Source of the DNA: FEB-12 sp964503315
Lineage (GTDB): Bacteria > Zixibacteria > MSB-5A5 > GN15 > FEB-12
Assembly: GCA_964503315.1 (NCBI GenBank)
Contig: CAZCZL010000003.1
Location: 124,001 to 188,000, forward strand
Reading direction: 5' to 3'
DNA length: 64,000 nt
Within the stretch, counting starts at the first letter, position 1. Each line of letters starts with the position of its first letter. Positions 8,451-16,953 of this stretch are shown piece after piece. Both the position numbers and the translations under genes were made by a program. Below the pieces are notes generated by a model. That model ran no database searches. It saw nothing but the letters and a program-made list of their open reading frames with translations, and was not told where the DNA came from.

Positions 8451-9217
8451 AACAAACATTTGTACGCTTTACCGCGAAGAACGCCAATGATCCTCACTAC
8501 GGGTCACTTGATGGCGACTCTATCAGCACTCTTTCAGGCGCGCCATGGGCAGGCGGCACCACAACGGGGGAGAAGATTGAGCTTTCCAAAGTCAACCTGT
8601 TGGCGCCAGTGCAACCGTCGAAGATAATCTGTATCGGCCTAAATTACCTTGCCCACGTCCAGGCTTCGTTCTCAGCCGAAAAACCACCGGAATATCCCCT
8701 CATATTTCTGAAACCTCCATCCGCGATCATTAATCCGGGGGACAAGATCGTCCATCCGCCGCAATCTGAGCGTGTGGACTATGAGGCCGAACTCGCTATG
8801 GTCATAGGCAAGACCGCCACGTGGGTGAAGGAAGAGGATGCCGAGCAACACATTTTTGGATTCACCTGCGTCAACGATGTTACCGCCCGCGACCTCCAGA
8901 AGAAGGACGGCCAGTGGTCCCGCGCAAAGGGGTTTGATACCTTCTGTCCTGTGGGACCATGGATAGTGACCGAACTGAACTGGCGGGATGTCCTGGTCGA
9001 GGGGATACTGAATGGCAATGTCATGCAATCAGGACGGACCTCCCTGATGATCTTTAAGATACCTTATCTTATTAGCTATATATCATCGGTGATGACGCTG
9101 TACCCCGGCGACATTATTTCAACTGGGACACCATCAGGGATCGCTCCTATGAAATCCGGCGATGTTATCGAGGTTCGAGTGGAAGGGATCGGCACGCTTG
9201 CGAATAGCATGGCTTAG
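8447..9217 (+). CDS. Fumarylacetoacetate hydrolase (FAH) family protein
   Basis: A 256-residue member of the FAH fold, which includes acylpyruvases, oxaloacetate decarboxylases and 2-oxo-hept-3-ene-dioate hydratases. Family blocks are clear: CIGLNYLAHVQ, the metal-binding EAELAMVIGK, GFTCVNDVTARDLQ, KGFDTFCPVGPWI and GDIISTGTPSG. The first ~50 residues are a short lead-in domain. It is coupled to the deacetylase gene by a 4-base overlap, and the next gene starts inside its 3' end, so the three are probably cotranscribed. No aromatic-degradation genes are nearby, so a housekeeping acylpyruvase/oxaloacetate role is more likely than tyrosine breakdown; this is inference. Confidence 0.88.
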   Translation: MKQTFVRFTAKNANDPHYGSLDGDSISTLSGAPWAGGTTTGEKIELSKVNLLAPVQPSKIICIGLNYLAHVQASFSAEKPPEYPLIFLKPPSAIINPGDKIVHPPQSERVDYEAELAMVIGKTATWVKEEDAEQHIFGFTCVNDVTARDLQKKDGQWSRAKGFDTFCPVGPWIVTELNWRDVLVEGILNGNVMQSGRTSLMIFKIPYLISYISSVMTLYPGDIISTGTPSGIAPMKSGDVIEVRVEGIGTLANSMA

Positions 9218-10940
9218 TCTACTGCTGCTCATATTGGTGGGTGGATCGACGACGGCGCGCGACCGGGTACTACTGGATGTATCACTCAATGATTCCATCA
9301 GGACGATCTCCGGCCGCGTGGAAGTCACCTGGTATGAGGTAGACAGCAGCTACAGCGACCCGCACTTTCGACTGTGGGGTAATCGTGTGTGCGATAGTAC
9401 CACCTCGGCAGACCCAGACTCCTGCGGTTTTCTCATCTACTCTATCGAGGTGAACGGTGTTCAATTAAGCGGCGAACCAACAGTGAACGGAACCGACCTT
9501 GCTATCGCCTATCGGGTCTCCTCGCCCGCCGAAAGTCTGACTGTCAGGATACTATTCCGGACCAGAGTACCCGAATCCAAAGATCGCTTCGGCTACTCTG
9601 ATGGAGACTATCAACTGGATGGCTGGTTCCCGATGCCAGCACCTCACCGTGATGGACACTGGTTGGTTGTCCCATATGACGATGAGTCCGAGCTCGTCGG
9701 GGATTTTTATGATTTTGAGGTTGCAGTTGATTACCCGGATACGCTGCAACTGATCGCGCCCGGTCGCTATCTGTCTGACACTACGGAGCTTGGTGTGAGA
9801 GACCAGTTTCGTCTTACACCTGCCCATGACTTTGTGATGCTCCTCGGGAAAGAGTTTAAGCTCAAAAGCTTCCAAAGTGATCACACGACAATCAATCTAT
9901 ACTACCGATCCCGGAATGAGTCCGCAGTCGACTCGATCGCGGCCTCAGTGGAGTTTACCCTCGATTGGATGGCTGACCATGTCGGGCCGTACCCCTTCAA
10001 GGAACTTGTTGTGGTCGAGGCTCCTCTCGGGATGAATGGCGGTGTGGAGTTCCCGCAGATGTATTGGCAATCGGGATTGTCCACGGGAGAATACGCACGA
10101 TTCAGTCGGGGAGTGGCCATTCACGAAACCCTGCACCAGTGGTTTTACGGGATAATCGCCTCGAATCAGGCCGAGGAACCCTGGCTCGATGAATCGATCA
10201 CCGAGTACTTCACTGAGCGTATCAACGACGCTGAAATGCAGGGGAATCGGCAACATGTCAACTTCTTCGGCATCACCGCTCCCGCGCAGATAGAGAGTCG
10301 AATGCGCGGTTACAGTCATCTTGACCGTCTCCCGATCACACGGTCAGCGCTGGCCTACAGCCGCGAAGATTATTTCCCGACAGTCTATGGCAAAGGGCCG
10401 ATGGTCATCAAAACGATCGTCGGGCTGTTGGGCGAACGGGAGCAAGCGTTCTGGAAGGAGTATTACCGACGCTTCATCTTTGCGCATCCCACCGAGCGCG
10501 ATTTTGTCGCACTTCTTAATGAATACTCGCCATTCAGGGAAAGACAATCCGCGAGTGATCTCATACGCACGGCGCACGCGGTGGACTATCAGGTGACGAA
10601 CATCACTTCAGAGGAGATACCGGACAGCAGCCACTACAGATCAATCGTCTATCTGAACGCGGTTCACCCGCTCCCGTATCCGGTACCCTTACGCCTGGGA
10701 TTCCCATCCGAACCGGTATTCGATACTCTCCTCACCTTGTCACCAGGCGAACAGACACTTACGCTCGAACGAGCCGAGCCAGTCACTTCCGCACATATAT
10801 ATCCTGATGGACTGATCGCCATTGATACTGACTATCTCAATAATTCGTATCTGAGGAGCGGTCACGGCGCGGCCTTCCGACTTTTCTCAGGTATCACGTT
10901 TCTGGTCGAGTCAATGATATCGTTGGTGTGGGGGATATAA
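9162..10940 (+). CDS. Secreted M1-family (gluzincin) metallopeptidase-like protein
   Basis: A predicted exported zinc peptidase of up to 592 residues. An N-terminal hydrophobic segment (residues ~15-30, AWLSLLLLILVGGSTTA) reads as a signal peptide. The zinc site is intact: HETLH at 321-325 with the third ligand Glu344, i.e. HEXXH-X18-E. Upstream, GMNGGVEFP near 290-298 takes the place of the canonical GAMEN exopeptidase loop, so aminopeptidase activity is not assured. The start is uncertain: ATG 9162 lies inside the FAH gene and lacks a ribosome site, whereas TTG 9198 has GGAAGGGA 10 bases upstream and gives a shorter signal peptide. The last ~25 residues are hydrophobic. Confidence 0.82.
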   Translation: MLSRFEWKGSARLRIAWLSLLLLILVGGSTTARDRVLLDVSLNDSIRTISGRVEVTWYEVDSSYSDPHFRLWGNRVCDSTTSADPDSCGFLIYSIEVNGVQLSGEPTVNGTDLAIAYRVSSPAESLTVRILFRTRVPESKDRFGYSDGDYQLDGWFPMPAPHRDGHWLVVPYDDESELVGDFYDFEVAVDYPDTLQLIAPGRYLSDTTELGVRDQFRLTPAHDFVMLLGKEFKLKSFQSDHTTINLYYRSRNESAVDSIAASVEFTLDWMADHVGPYPFKELVVVEAPLGMNGGVEFPQMYWQSGLSTGEYARFSRGVAIHETLHQWFYGIIASNQAEEPWLDESITEYFTERINDAEMQGNRQHVNFFGITAPAQIESRMRGYSHLDRLPITRSALAYSREDYFPTVYGKGPMVIKTIVGLLGEREQAFWKEYYRRFIFAHPTERDFVALLNEYSPFRERQSASDLIRTAHAVDYQVTNITSEEIPDSSHYRSIVYLNAVHPLPYPVPLRLGFPSEPVFDTLLTLSPGEQTLTLERAEPVTSAHIYPDGLIAIDTDYLNNSYLRSGHGAAFRLFSGITFLVESMISLVWGI

Positions 10941-11881
10941 TGCGCCGAGTAATTGAAATTGCGCTGACCATCCCGCGCCTCTACCGCAATCTCTGGCTTG
11001 GTCTTTGGATTGTTAAGCTGCTCTTCGCGTTAGCGGTCACTCTTCCCATCCTGATTCTCATCCAATCCAGGGTCGATCATTCCGCCTTCGCCCAGATCCT
11101 CTTAGGTGAATGGCCGGCCGATGTTATCGTTGAGCTCATCTTTACAGGCGAGAACATCTTCAGCGCCTCGTTGCTCTTCATGCTGACCATTGTTGCTCTC
11201 GGATTCCTGTTTAAGCAGTTCCTGAATGGCGGTATCTTTGACTGTCTGATCAACCGCACTGAACCGAGCAGACAACGGTTCTTCGCTCAATCATCAATCA
11301 TGTTCCTGCAACATCTGACCATCAGCGCCTGGATGCTCCTGATCTATTTCCTGCTGTTCCTTACTGCCATGTTCATCGGAGAGATGGTGACCTCGGCGGC
11401 GCGACGACTAATCCCGGAACTTGACCTGACGCGGTTTGTGCTGCGAGTCGGAGTGACCTATCTGGTGATGATAGTTGGGGTCGTTTACTCCGATCTGGTA
11501 AGAATACATCGGACCCGGTTCTTGCAGGCCCGAGCCCTTTCTGGCAGGGAAGAGACCTTTGGTCTGGCAGGCATGGGTGACTCATTCAAGGCGGCTTACA
11601 CCACACTTGTCCGGCGCGGCTGGAAGGTTATGGCGGTGTACCTCGCGTTTTATCTGCCGTTTGTCCTGTGCTGGCTGGCAGTCGAGGGGCTTGCTCTGGC
11701 TGTCACCGGTGGTCTGTCAAATATGCTTGGCGCGATCATTGAATTTGCGCTATTTCAGGCATGCGCCCTGGTCAGAGTATGGCAGTCTCTGGCTGGCACA
11801 CTCGCGATGACCGACTTTGTCGTGCCGCAACCCGAACCGAAACTTGAGGAATCGAGTGACCGAGCGACTGTATTACCGTGA
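10940..11881 (+). CDS. Polytopic inner-membrane protein, function unknown
   Basis: I do not recognise this protein. From ATG 10940 (in a TAATG junction with the peptidase stop, GGGG upstream) it has 313 residues. About six hydrophobic segments are visible (around residues 20-40, 65-85, 120-145, 165-185, 220-245, 250-275), then a charged C-terminal tail rich in Glu and Pro. The opening (RRVIEIALTIPRLYRNLW) is amphipathic and positively charged. A GTG at 10928 is an alternative start. It lies between the secreted peptidase and an alanyl-tRNA editing protein, and its 3' end overlaps the latter by 26 bases. Confidence 0.75.
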   Translation: MRRVIEIALTIPRLYRNLWLGLWIVKLLFALAVTLPILILIQSRVDHSAFAQILLGEWPADVIVELIFTGENIFSASLLFMLTIVALGFLFKQFLNGGIFDCLINRTEPSRQRFFAQSSIMFLQHLTISAWMLLIYFLLFLTAMFIGEMVTSAARRLIPELDLTRFVLRVGVTYLVMIVGVVYSDLVRIHRTRFLQARALSGREETFGLAGMGDSFKAAYTTLVRRGWKVMAVYLAFYLPFVLCWLAVEGLALAVTGGLSNMLGAIIEFALFQACALVRVWQSLAGTLAMTDFVVPQPEPKLEESSDRATVLP

Positions 11882-13043
11882 CCCGGCTCTCCTGGAGTTT
11901 GAGGCCACCATCATATCTTCCAAAGAGGTGGATGGTCGCTTTCAGACGATCCTGAACCGTTCGGCCTTCTACCCGACCTCGGGCGGTCAGTTGTTTGACA
12001 CCGGCCGGCTCGGCGACGTGCAGATCATCGAAGTTGTCGAGTCTGATCATGAAGTCCTGCACATTTCCGAGCGGAAAGTCGGCGAAGCCGGCGAGTTAGT
12101 TCACGGGCTAGTTGACGCGGCACGCAGGCAAGTTCATCGCCAGCAGCATACAGCCCAGCACATCCTGTCACAGATAGCGGTCAGAGAATTTGACTTTGAG
12201 ACTGTCTCGGTTCATTTGGGAGATGACTATGGCGCCATCGAACTGAATTGTGCGGCAGTAGAGCAGACGCAGCTTGAGACACTCGAGGCCGAAGCTAACC
12301 AGATACTCTATGCCAATTGGCCGGTGACCATCATGTTTGTCTCGGGCGCCGAACTTGAGACAATCCCTTTGCGCAAGATTCCGAGTCGCGAGGGAGAGCT
12401 GCGCGTCATCAAAGTCGGCGACTTTGATTACTCTGCGTGCGGGGGTACCCATGTATCCTCGACGGCCGAAGTCGGTCTTATCAAGATCATTGGATGGGAA
12501 AAGCTGAGGGGACATGCCCTGATCAGGTTTCTGTCCGGTGTTCAGGCTCTGGAGGACTACCGCACTCGCTTCGGAGTAACGGACTCGCTGGCCAAAACCC
12601 TCACTTGCAATGTTAACGACATTGCCGGGAGATTTGAGAAACTTGCTGGCGAGAATCGTGAACAGCGCAAGCAAATCGCACAGTTATTCAAGGAACTTCT
12701 TCCGATACGTACCGAAGAATTGGTTGCGTCGGCAATCGAAGTCGGGCAGTTCAAGATGGTGTATAAGGCGATAGACGGTATGGATGCCCAGACCGCCGGA
12801 CAGTTGGCCGGGATGGTGGCTGACAAAATCGATGGCCTCGTACTGCTGGTGGCCGATGGAAAACTACTGCTTGCGGTCAGCGCCATCAGCGGCCTTCATG
12901 CCGGCGAACTGGCCAAGAAACTTGGACCGTCACTTGGATTGAAAGGCGGTGGAAGTAACAAAGCGGCGCAATTGGGTGGGGCCGAAGCTAACAGGATCGA
13001 GGAGTACAAATCAGCTTTGCTAACGCTGATCGGGCATGCGTAA
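11856..13043 (+). CDS. Alanyl-tRNA editing protein of the AlaX family (long form with DHHA1 domain)
   Basis: A stand-alone homologue of the AlaRS editing half, which clears Ser- or Gly-mischarged tRNA-Ala in trans. It has an N-terminal AlaRS-like beta-barrel segment (FYPTSGGQLFDTG), the zinc-binding editing-site motifs HTAQH and CGGTH, and a C-terminal DHHA1 domain ending GGGSNKAAQLGG. There is no aminoacylation core. I place the start at GTG 11856, giving 395 residues beginning VTERLYYRD; an in-frame TTG at 11817 would run into the upstream gene without homologous sequence. The stop overlaps the lptD start by 8 bases. The link to an LPS-assembly gene is likely organisational only. Confidence 0.88.
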   Translation: MTERLYYRDPALLEFEATIISSKEVDGRFQTILNRSAFYPTSGGQLFDTGRLGDVQIIEVVESDHEVLHISERKVGEAGELVHGLVDAARRQVHRQQHTAQHILSQIAVREFDFETVSVHLGDDYGAIELNCAAVEQTQLETLEAEANQILYANWPVTIMFVSGAELETIPLRKIPSREGELRVIKVGDFDYSACGGTHVSSTAEVGLIKIIGWEKLRGHALIRFLSGVQALEDYRTRFGVTDSLAKTLTCNVNDIAGRFEKLAGENREQRKQIAQLFKELLPIRTEELVASAIEVGQFKMVYKAIDGMDAQTAGQLAGMVADKIDGLVLLVADGKLLLAVSAISGLHAGELAKKLGPSLGLKGGGSNKAAQLGGAEANRIEEYKSALLTLIGHA

Positions 13044-16000
13044 GATCACTCACATAGTCTGGCTACTGCTCCTGAGCGTTTCTCTGGCCCACGCACAACG
13101 GGCACAGAGGCTCGATCTTGATCATGCGGACCTCCTGGAAGTCCTCCTCGGCGCTACGCAGGACACCACAATAGCTGTCGGCTCGGTCGCCTTCCGCACC
13201 GAGTCGGGGACGATTGCCTGTGATTCTGCTACCTGGATCCGCGGCAAAAAGGCGATTCTTCGCGGCTCGGTCATTATTGAGGACAAGATATACCGTCTGC
13301 TCGCCGACTCTGTTGACTACGACTTGCTGACCAACCAGGCGATCGCAAAAGGACCCTATGTAGAGCTTTGGTCCAAATCCGATTCACTCTTCGCCACCGG
13401 TACAAATGCATTCTATGACAGGACGAAGAAGTACCTCCGGATGGAGAAGTGCCCGACAGTCTACCTGAATTATCCCGACTCAGCGGAAATGGTGCAGGTC
13501 GACGCCAACCTCGTCGAATACGAGTCAGACTCGGCGGTGGCCGTCGCGCAGGGGGATGTGATCATCACGTCCAAAGATATCAAAGCGACCGCGGGACGCT
13601 CGGTAATGCATCAGAAGGATGGATTGCTGGAGTTATACGAACGTCCGGTGTTGGAACGTGGCAAATCGACGGTCAAGGGCTCGTTCATCACAGTCTACAC
13701 CGAAAATGACCTGTTGAGCAGGATTGAGGTCACGGACTCCGCGCGGGCGGAGTTCAAGGAAGTCGTTGATACTTTGCCGGATAATTCTGTCCTTATAGAC
13801 CAGTCGATCCTGACTGGACGACAGATCGATTTTGACTTCCAGTACGGCGCCCTCGAGAACGTGACTTCGGTCGGTCAGGCCTATTCATGGTACTACCCCG
13901 CAAAACGCGGAGTCGATGAATCAAGCGAGAACGCGGTCTCCGGCGACACCATCCAGTTTGATGTGGCTAATGAGCAGCTTCAGTCGGTTACCGTTTTGGG
14001 CGGAGCGATCGGGAGTTACATCAATACCAAAGAGAAGACGGTCGATTCCGCGGTCATCACGGTTCAGGACACGATCGACTATTCGTCGACCTTCATTCGC
14101 TACCTGATGGCGGATTCGATTATCACTTTGCGGGGGCAGTCGCACATTGAGTCCGGTACTGTCGAGCTGGACGCTCATCAGGTGCTTTTCGATACGCAGG
14201 ACCGTCTGATCAAAGCATACTCGGCGGATATCGTCTGCGACAGCTTTCCGAATGACAGCACACTGACCGCCAGATATCAGCCAAATCCGATTCCGGTCAT
14301 CCTGAAAGACAAGGAAGAGGAACTCTACGGCGATTATCTGGAGTACTCTATCGACACAGAAAAGGGGAAGATCGTTCAGTCAAAATCGAAATATGAGACA
14401 GGGTTCTATTACGGCCAGCGGGTCTACCGGGCGCAGGAGAACATTTTTTATGTAGAGGATGGCCGCTATACGACCTGCGATGCGTCCGAGCCGCATTTCC
14501 ATTTTTACTCGAAGAATATGAAATTTATCGAGAATGACAAACTGATCGCGCGCCCGGTCGTGTTTAATCTTGGACGGCTCCCGATACTGGCGCTTCCATA
14601 TTATGTCTTCCCACTCAAGAAGGGGAGACATTCCGGAATCCTACCTTTCACCTTTGGCAATATCGAGCAGGGGGACAGATACATTCAAAATGTCGGCTAT
14701 TATTGGGCGGCCTCAGACTACTGGGACTTGCAGGGAGCCATGAGCTACCATGAAAGCCGCTCGGCATTCACCTTATCGGGGCAATTTAGATACAAAAAGC
14801 TGTATGCGTACGATGGTTACTTGCGGAGCAACTACACCAAGGAGACCAGCTTCAATTCAAATTTGGCCTCTGAATCCAAGTCGACCAAGTATGACATCTA
14901 CGCGGGCCATTCGCACGAATTTAGTCCAGACTTCAAGGTGACCGGCTATGGACAGTATGTGTCAGACAAAACCTATTATCAGGACTACTCCACCGACCTT
15001 GATACCCGGCTGAACAACCGTATCTACGGGAAGGCGACCTTTACCCGGAGGCTGAACAAGTCGATGACTCTCTCGGGCGGCTTTTCGCACGAGATAATTC
15101 CGCAGACGGAACGTCGCACCGACAAAACCGAGAATGTCGGTATCACCCTGCCGGTCATCTCGCCGTTTGGAAGTGGAAGTCTGGATGAAAACGGACAGCT
15201 TCAGACCAACTGGTATAACAACCTTCGCATTTCGCCTCGGACCTCGTTCAGTTTCTATTCGGACAGGAACCGTAGGATTGATACGGTCTATGTGAGAGAC
15301 ACCTTGGCGGTTGATACACTCACCAATGATACAACTAATGTGGTAATTCGAGACACCAGTTACTATTTCGTGCGGAAGAAATACGCGTCTCAGGATTTCT
15401 CGTTCGATGTGAACCTGCCGCTGACTCTGGCCAAGTATATCAAAATTCGTCCGGGCGCCAATTACAGCGAGAACTGGCAATACCTGTTTGCAACCGACAC
15501 CACCAGGCAGATCGGCTTGTCCGAGTCTTTCTACCGTACCTATAAGTACTCTGCGGGGGTGACCGCGAGCACCGATGTATACGGTACACTCTATCCAAAA
15601 ATGCTTGGACTGCTGGGACTCCGACAGGTCCTGACGCCGTCGGTCTCGTACACGTACATCCCCAAATCCAACCTGCATAGTGATGTCAGGAGTTTCACAG
15701 GCGTTGGGCAGTACAATACTGCTACTGCCCAGCAACTCCAATTCTCTCTGAGCCAGCTCTATCAGGCGAAGATTAAGAAGGGGGATGGGGAGATGAATCT
15801 GGAGCTTGTCTCGATAAACTCGTCTTTCAACTACGATCTGGAGAAGGACTCTTTCAACTTCTCGCCAATGACGACGTCCTTCCAGTCCAACATCATCCCC
15901 CGGATCACGATCAATGGTGGCATGACCCACTCTTTCTATCGACCGGGGACAAGCGAGGCCAGTTTCTGGAGCCCGTATCTAGAGCAGTTCAACCTGTCTG

Positions 16001-16452
16001 CGAGCTTCGGTATTTCGGGCTCACGCTTTCTTTTTGATGATGTGCCCGAAGTGACCACCCCTCAGCGCGACTCGCTTTCGCCGACCACGTCAACCACCAA
16101 TCAAAAACAGTCTACAAGACGAGGTTGGGATCTGCGGCTGGCGTACACCTACAATGAATCGGGCCGCGAGGAACGGTTTATCAAATCAAGCTTCCTGCAG
16201 GTCGCACTAGAGTTCGCGCTCACACAGACCACCTCGGTCAGGTACTCGCAGTCGTACGATATTGGCCGCCGGTTCACGGTGCGCAACGAAGTCTCTTTCC
16301 GCAAGACTCTCCATTGCTGGACCGGTGAGTTCAGTTGGGTTCCGGTCGGGTCGGGCAGAGGATACTCTTTCAGGCTCTTCGTCACCGCCATCCCCGCAAT
16401 CAAGGTGGATAACAGTTCGACGACCAGCGCCGGCTCGTTCCTCAATCAATAG
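13036..16452 (+). CDS. lptD: LptD/OstA-like LPS-assembly outer-membrane protein
   Basis: A large (1138-residue) outer-membrane protein expected to insert lipopolysaccharide into the outer leaflet. Residues 1-20 are a signal peptide ending in LAHAQ. Residues ~35-250 look like the OstA/LptA beta-jellyroll (repeated short beta strands such as YRLLADSVDYDLLTNQAIAKG). A second jellyroll-like stretch follows (~300-470). From ~480 to the end, alternating aromatic/polar beta strands with a RPVVFNLGRLPILALPYYVFPLK-type plug-to-barrel transition mark the LptD barrel. It is longer than the ~780-residue E. coli LptD, as in many FCB-group homologues. LptE, LptA and LptB are not in the window. The gene overlaps the AlaX gene by 8 bases. 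Confidence 0.85.
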   Translation: MRKITHIVWLLLLSVSLAHAQRAQRLDLDHADLLEVLLGATQDTTIAVGSVAFRTESGTIACDSATWIRGKKAILRGSVIIEDKIYRLLADSVDYDLLTNQAIAKGPYVELWSKSDSLFATGTNAFYDRTKKYLRMEKCPTVYLNYPDSAEMVQVDANLVEYESDSAVAVAQGDVIITSKDIKATAGRSVMHQKDGLLELYERPVLERGKSTVKGSFITVYTENDLLSRIEVTDSARAEFKEVVDTLPDNSVLIDQSILTGRQIDFDFQYGALENVTSVGQAYSWYYPAKRGVDESSENAVSGDTIQFDVANEQLQSVTVLGGAIGSYINTKEKTVDSAVITVQDTIDYSSTFIRYLMADSIITLRGQSHIESGTVELDAHQVLFDTQDRLIKAYSADIVCDSFPNDSTLTARYQPNPIPVILKDKEEELYGDYLEYSIDTEKGKIVQSKSKYETGFYYGQRVYRAQENIFYVEDGRYTTCDASEPHFHFYSKNMKFIENDKLIARPVVFNLGRLPILALPYYVFPLKKGRHSGILPFTFGNIEQGDRYIQNVGYYWAASDYWDLQGAMSYHESRSAFTLSGQFRYKKLYAYDGYLRSNYTKETSFNSNLASESKSTKYDIYAGHSHEFSPDFKVTGYGQYVSDKTYYQDYSTDLDTRLNNRIYGKATFTRRLNKSMTLSGGFSHEIIPQTERRTDKTENVGITLPVISPFGSGSLDENGQLQTNWYNNLRISPRTSFSFYSDRNRRIDTVYVRDTLAVDTLTNDTTNVVIRDTSYYFVRKKYASQDFSFDVNLPLTLAKYIKIRPGANYSENWQYLFATDTTRQIGLSESFYRTYKYSAGVTASTDVYGTLYPKMLGLLGLRQVLTPSVSYTYIPKSNLHSDVRSFTGVGQYNTATAQQLQFSLSQLYQAKIKKGDGEMNLELVSINSSFNYDLEKDSFNFSPMTTSFQSNIIPRITINGGMTHSFYRPGTSEASFWSPYLEQFNLSASFGISGSRFLFDDVPEVTTPQRDSLSPTTSTTNQKQSTRRGWDLRLAYTYNESGREERFIKSSFLQVALEFALTQTTSVRYSQSYDIGRRFTVRNEVSFRKTLHCWTGEFSWVPVGSGRGYSFRLFVTAIPAIKVDNSSTTSAGSFLNQ

Positions 16453-16567
16453 GAGAGGGTCGGACCCGATTTTCCTGTTTTTAGTTGACTGAACATCCTC
16501 AAAAATCGACCCTTTACCCGAACATGTTCAATCCTATTCAACCATCTCTGTCAGAGGGGAATGCGCA

Positions 16568-16843
16568 ATGACGAAAGAACAGATGATCGCCCAGATGGCG
16601 ACCCAATCAGGGATCACCAAACGCCAGGCGACCAAAGCGCTCCAGGCGCTGATCGGGAATGTCACCACCCAACTGAAAAAAGGGAAGAAAGTCAGTTTCT
16701 CAGGGTTCGGGACATTCACCATCTCCAAGCGGAAAGCACGGGCGGGCCGTAATCCCCGCACCGGCGCCGTTATTACCATCCCGGCCACCAAGGTACCAGT
16801 CTTCAGAGCGGGGAGCCGCCTGAAAGAAGCTGTCCGCAAGTAG
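16568..16843 (+). CDS. HU/IHF-family nucleoid DNA-binding protein
   Basis: A small basic dimeric DNA-bending protein (91 residues). It opens MTKEQMIAQMATQSG, and residues ~46-75 form the beta-arm region with the hallmark GFGTFTI block, then RNPRTGAVITIPA with the intercalating proline. The C terminus (VFRAGSRLKEAV) is typical of HU. It sits alone after lptD (115-base gap) and is followed by a clear hairpin terminator, so it is probably a monocistronic unit. AGAGGGGAA lies upstream of the start. HU versus IHF subunit cannot be decided with certainty; HU is more likely. Confidence 0.93.
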   Translation: MTKEQMIAQMATQSGITKRQATKALQALIGNVTTQLKKGKKVSFSGFGTFTISKRKARAGRNPRTGAVITIPATKVPVFRAGSRLKEAVRK

Positions 16844-16865
16844 CGGGCCCACTCCAAGTTACTTC

Positions 16866-16897
16866 GCGAGGCGGGATTGGCGTCCTGCCTCGCTTTT
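16866..16897 (+). terminator. Rho-independent terminator after the HU gene
   Basis: An 11-base stem GCGAGGCGGGA / TCCTGCCTCGC (one G-T wobble) with a 6-base loop is followed by TTTT and, slightly further on, another T-rich stretch. It lies 22 bases after the HU stop. It separates HU from ftsK. Confidence 0.8.
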
Positions 16898-16953
16898 CCG
16901 ACGGTTTTTATAATTGTTTTTTGTACACATCTGTCGTTCCATTGCCCGGAGTT

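Noticed and set aside
14962..15930. 322-codon minus-strand frame inside lptD
   Set aside because: Antisense to the LptD barrel; Arg/Val-rich translation without structure; explained by the lptD codon pattern.
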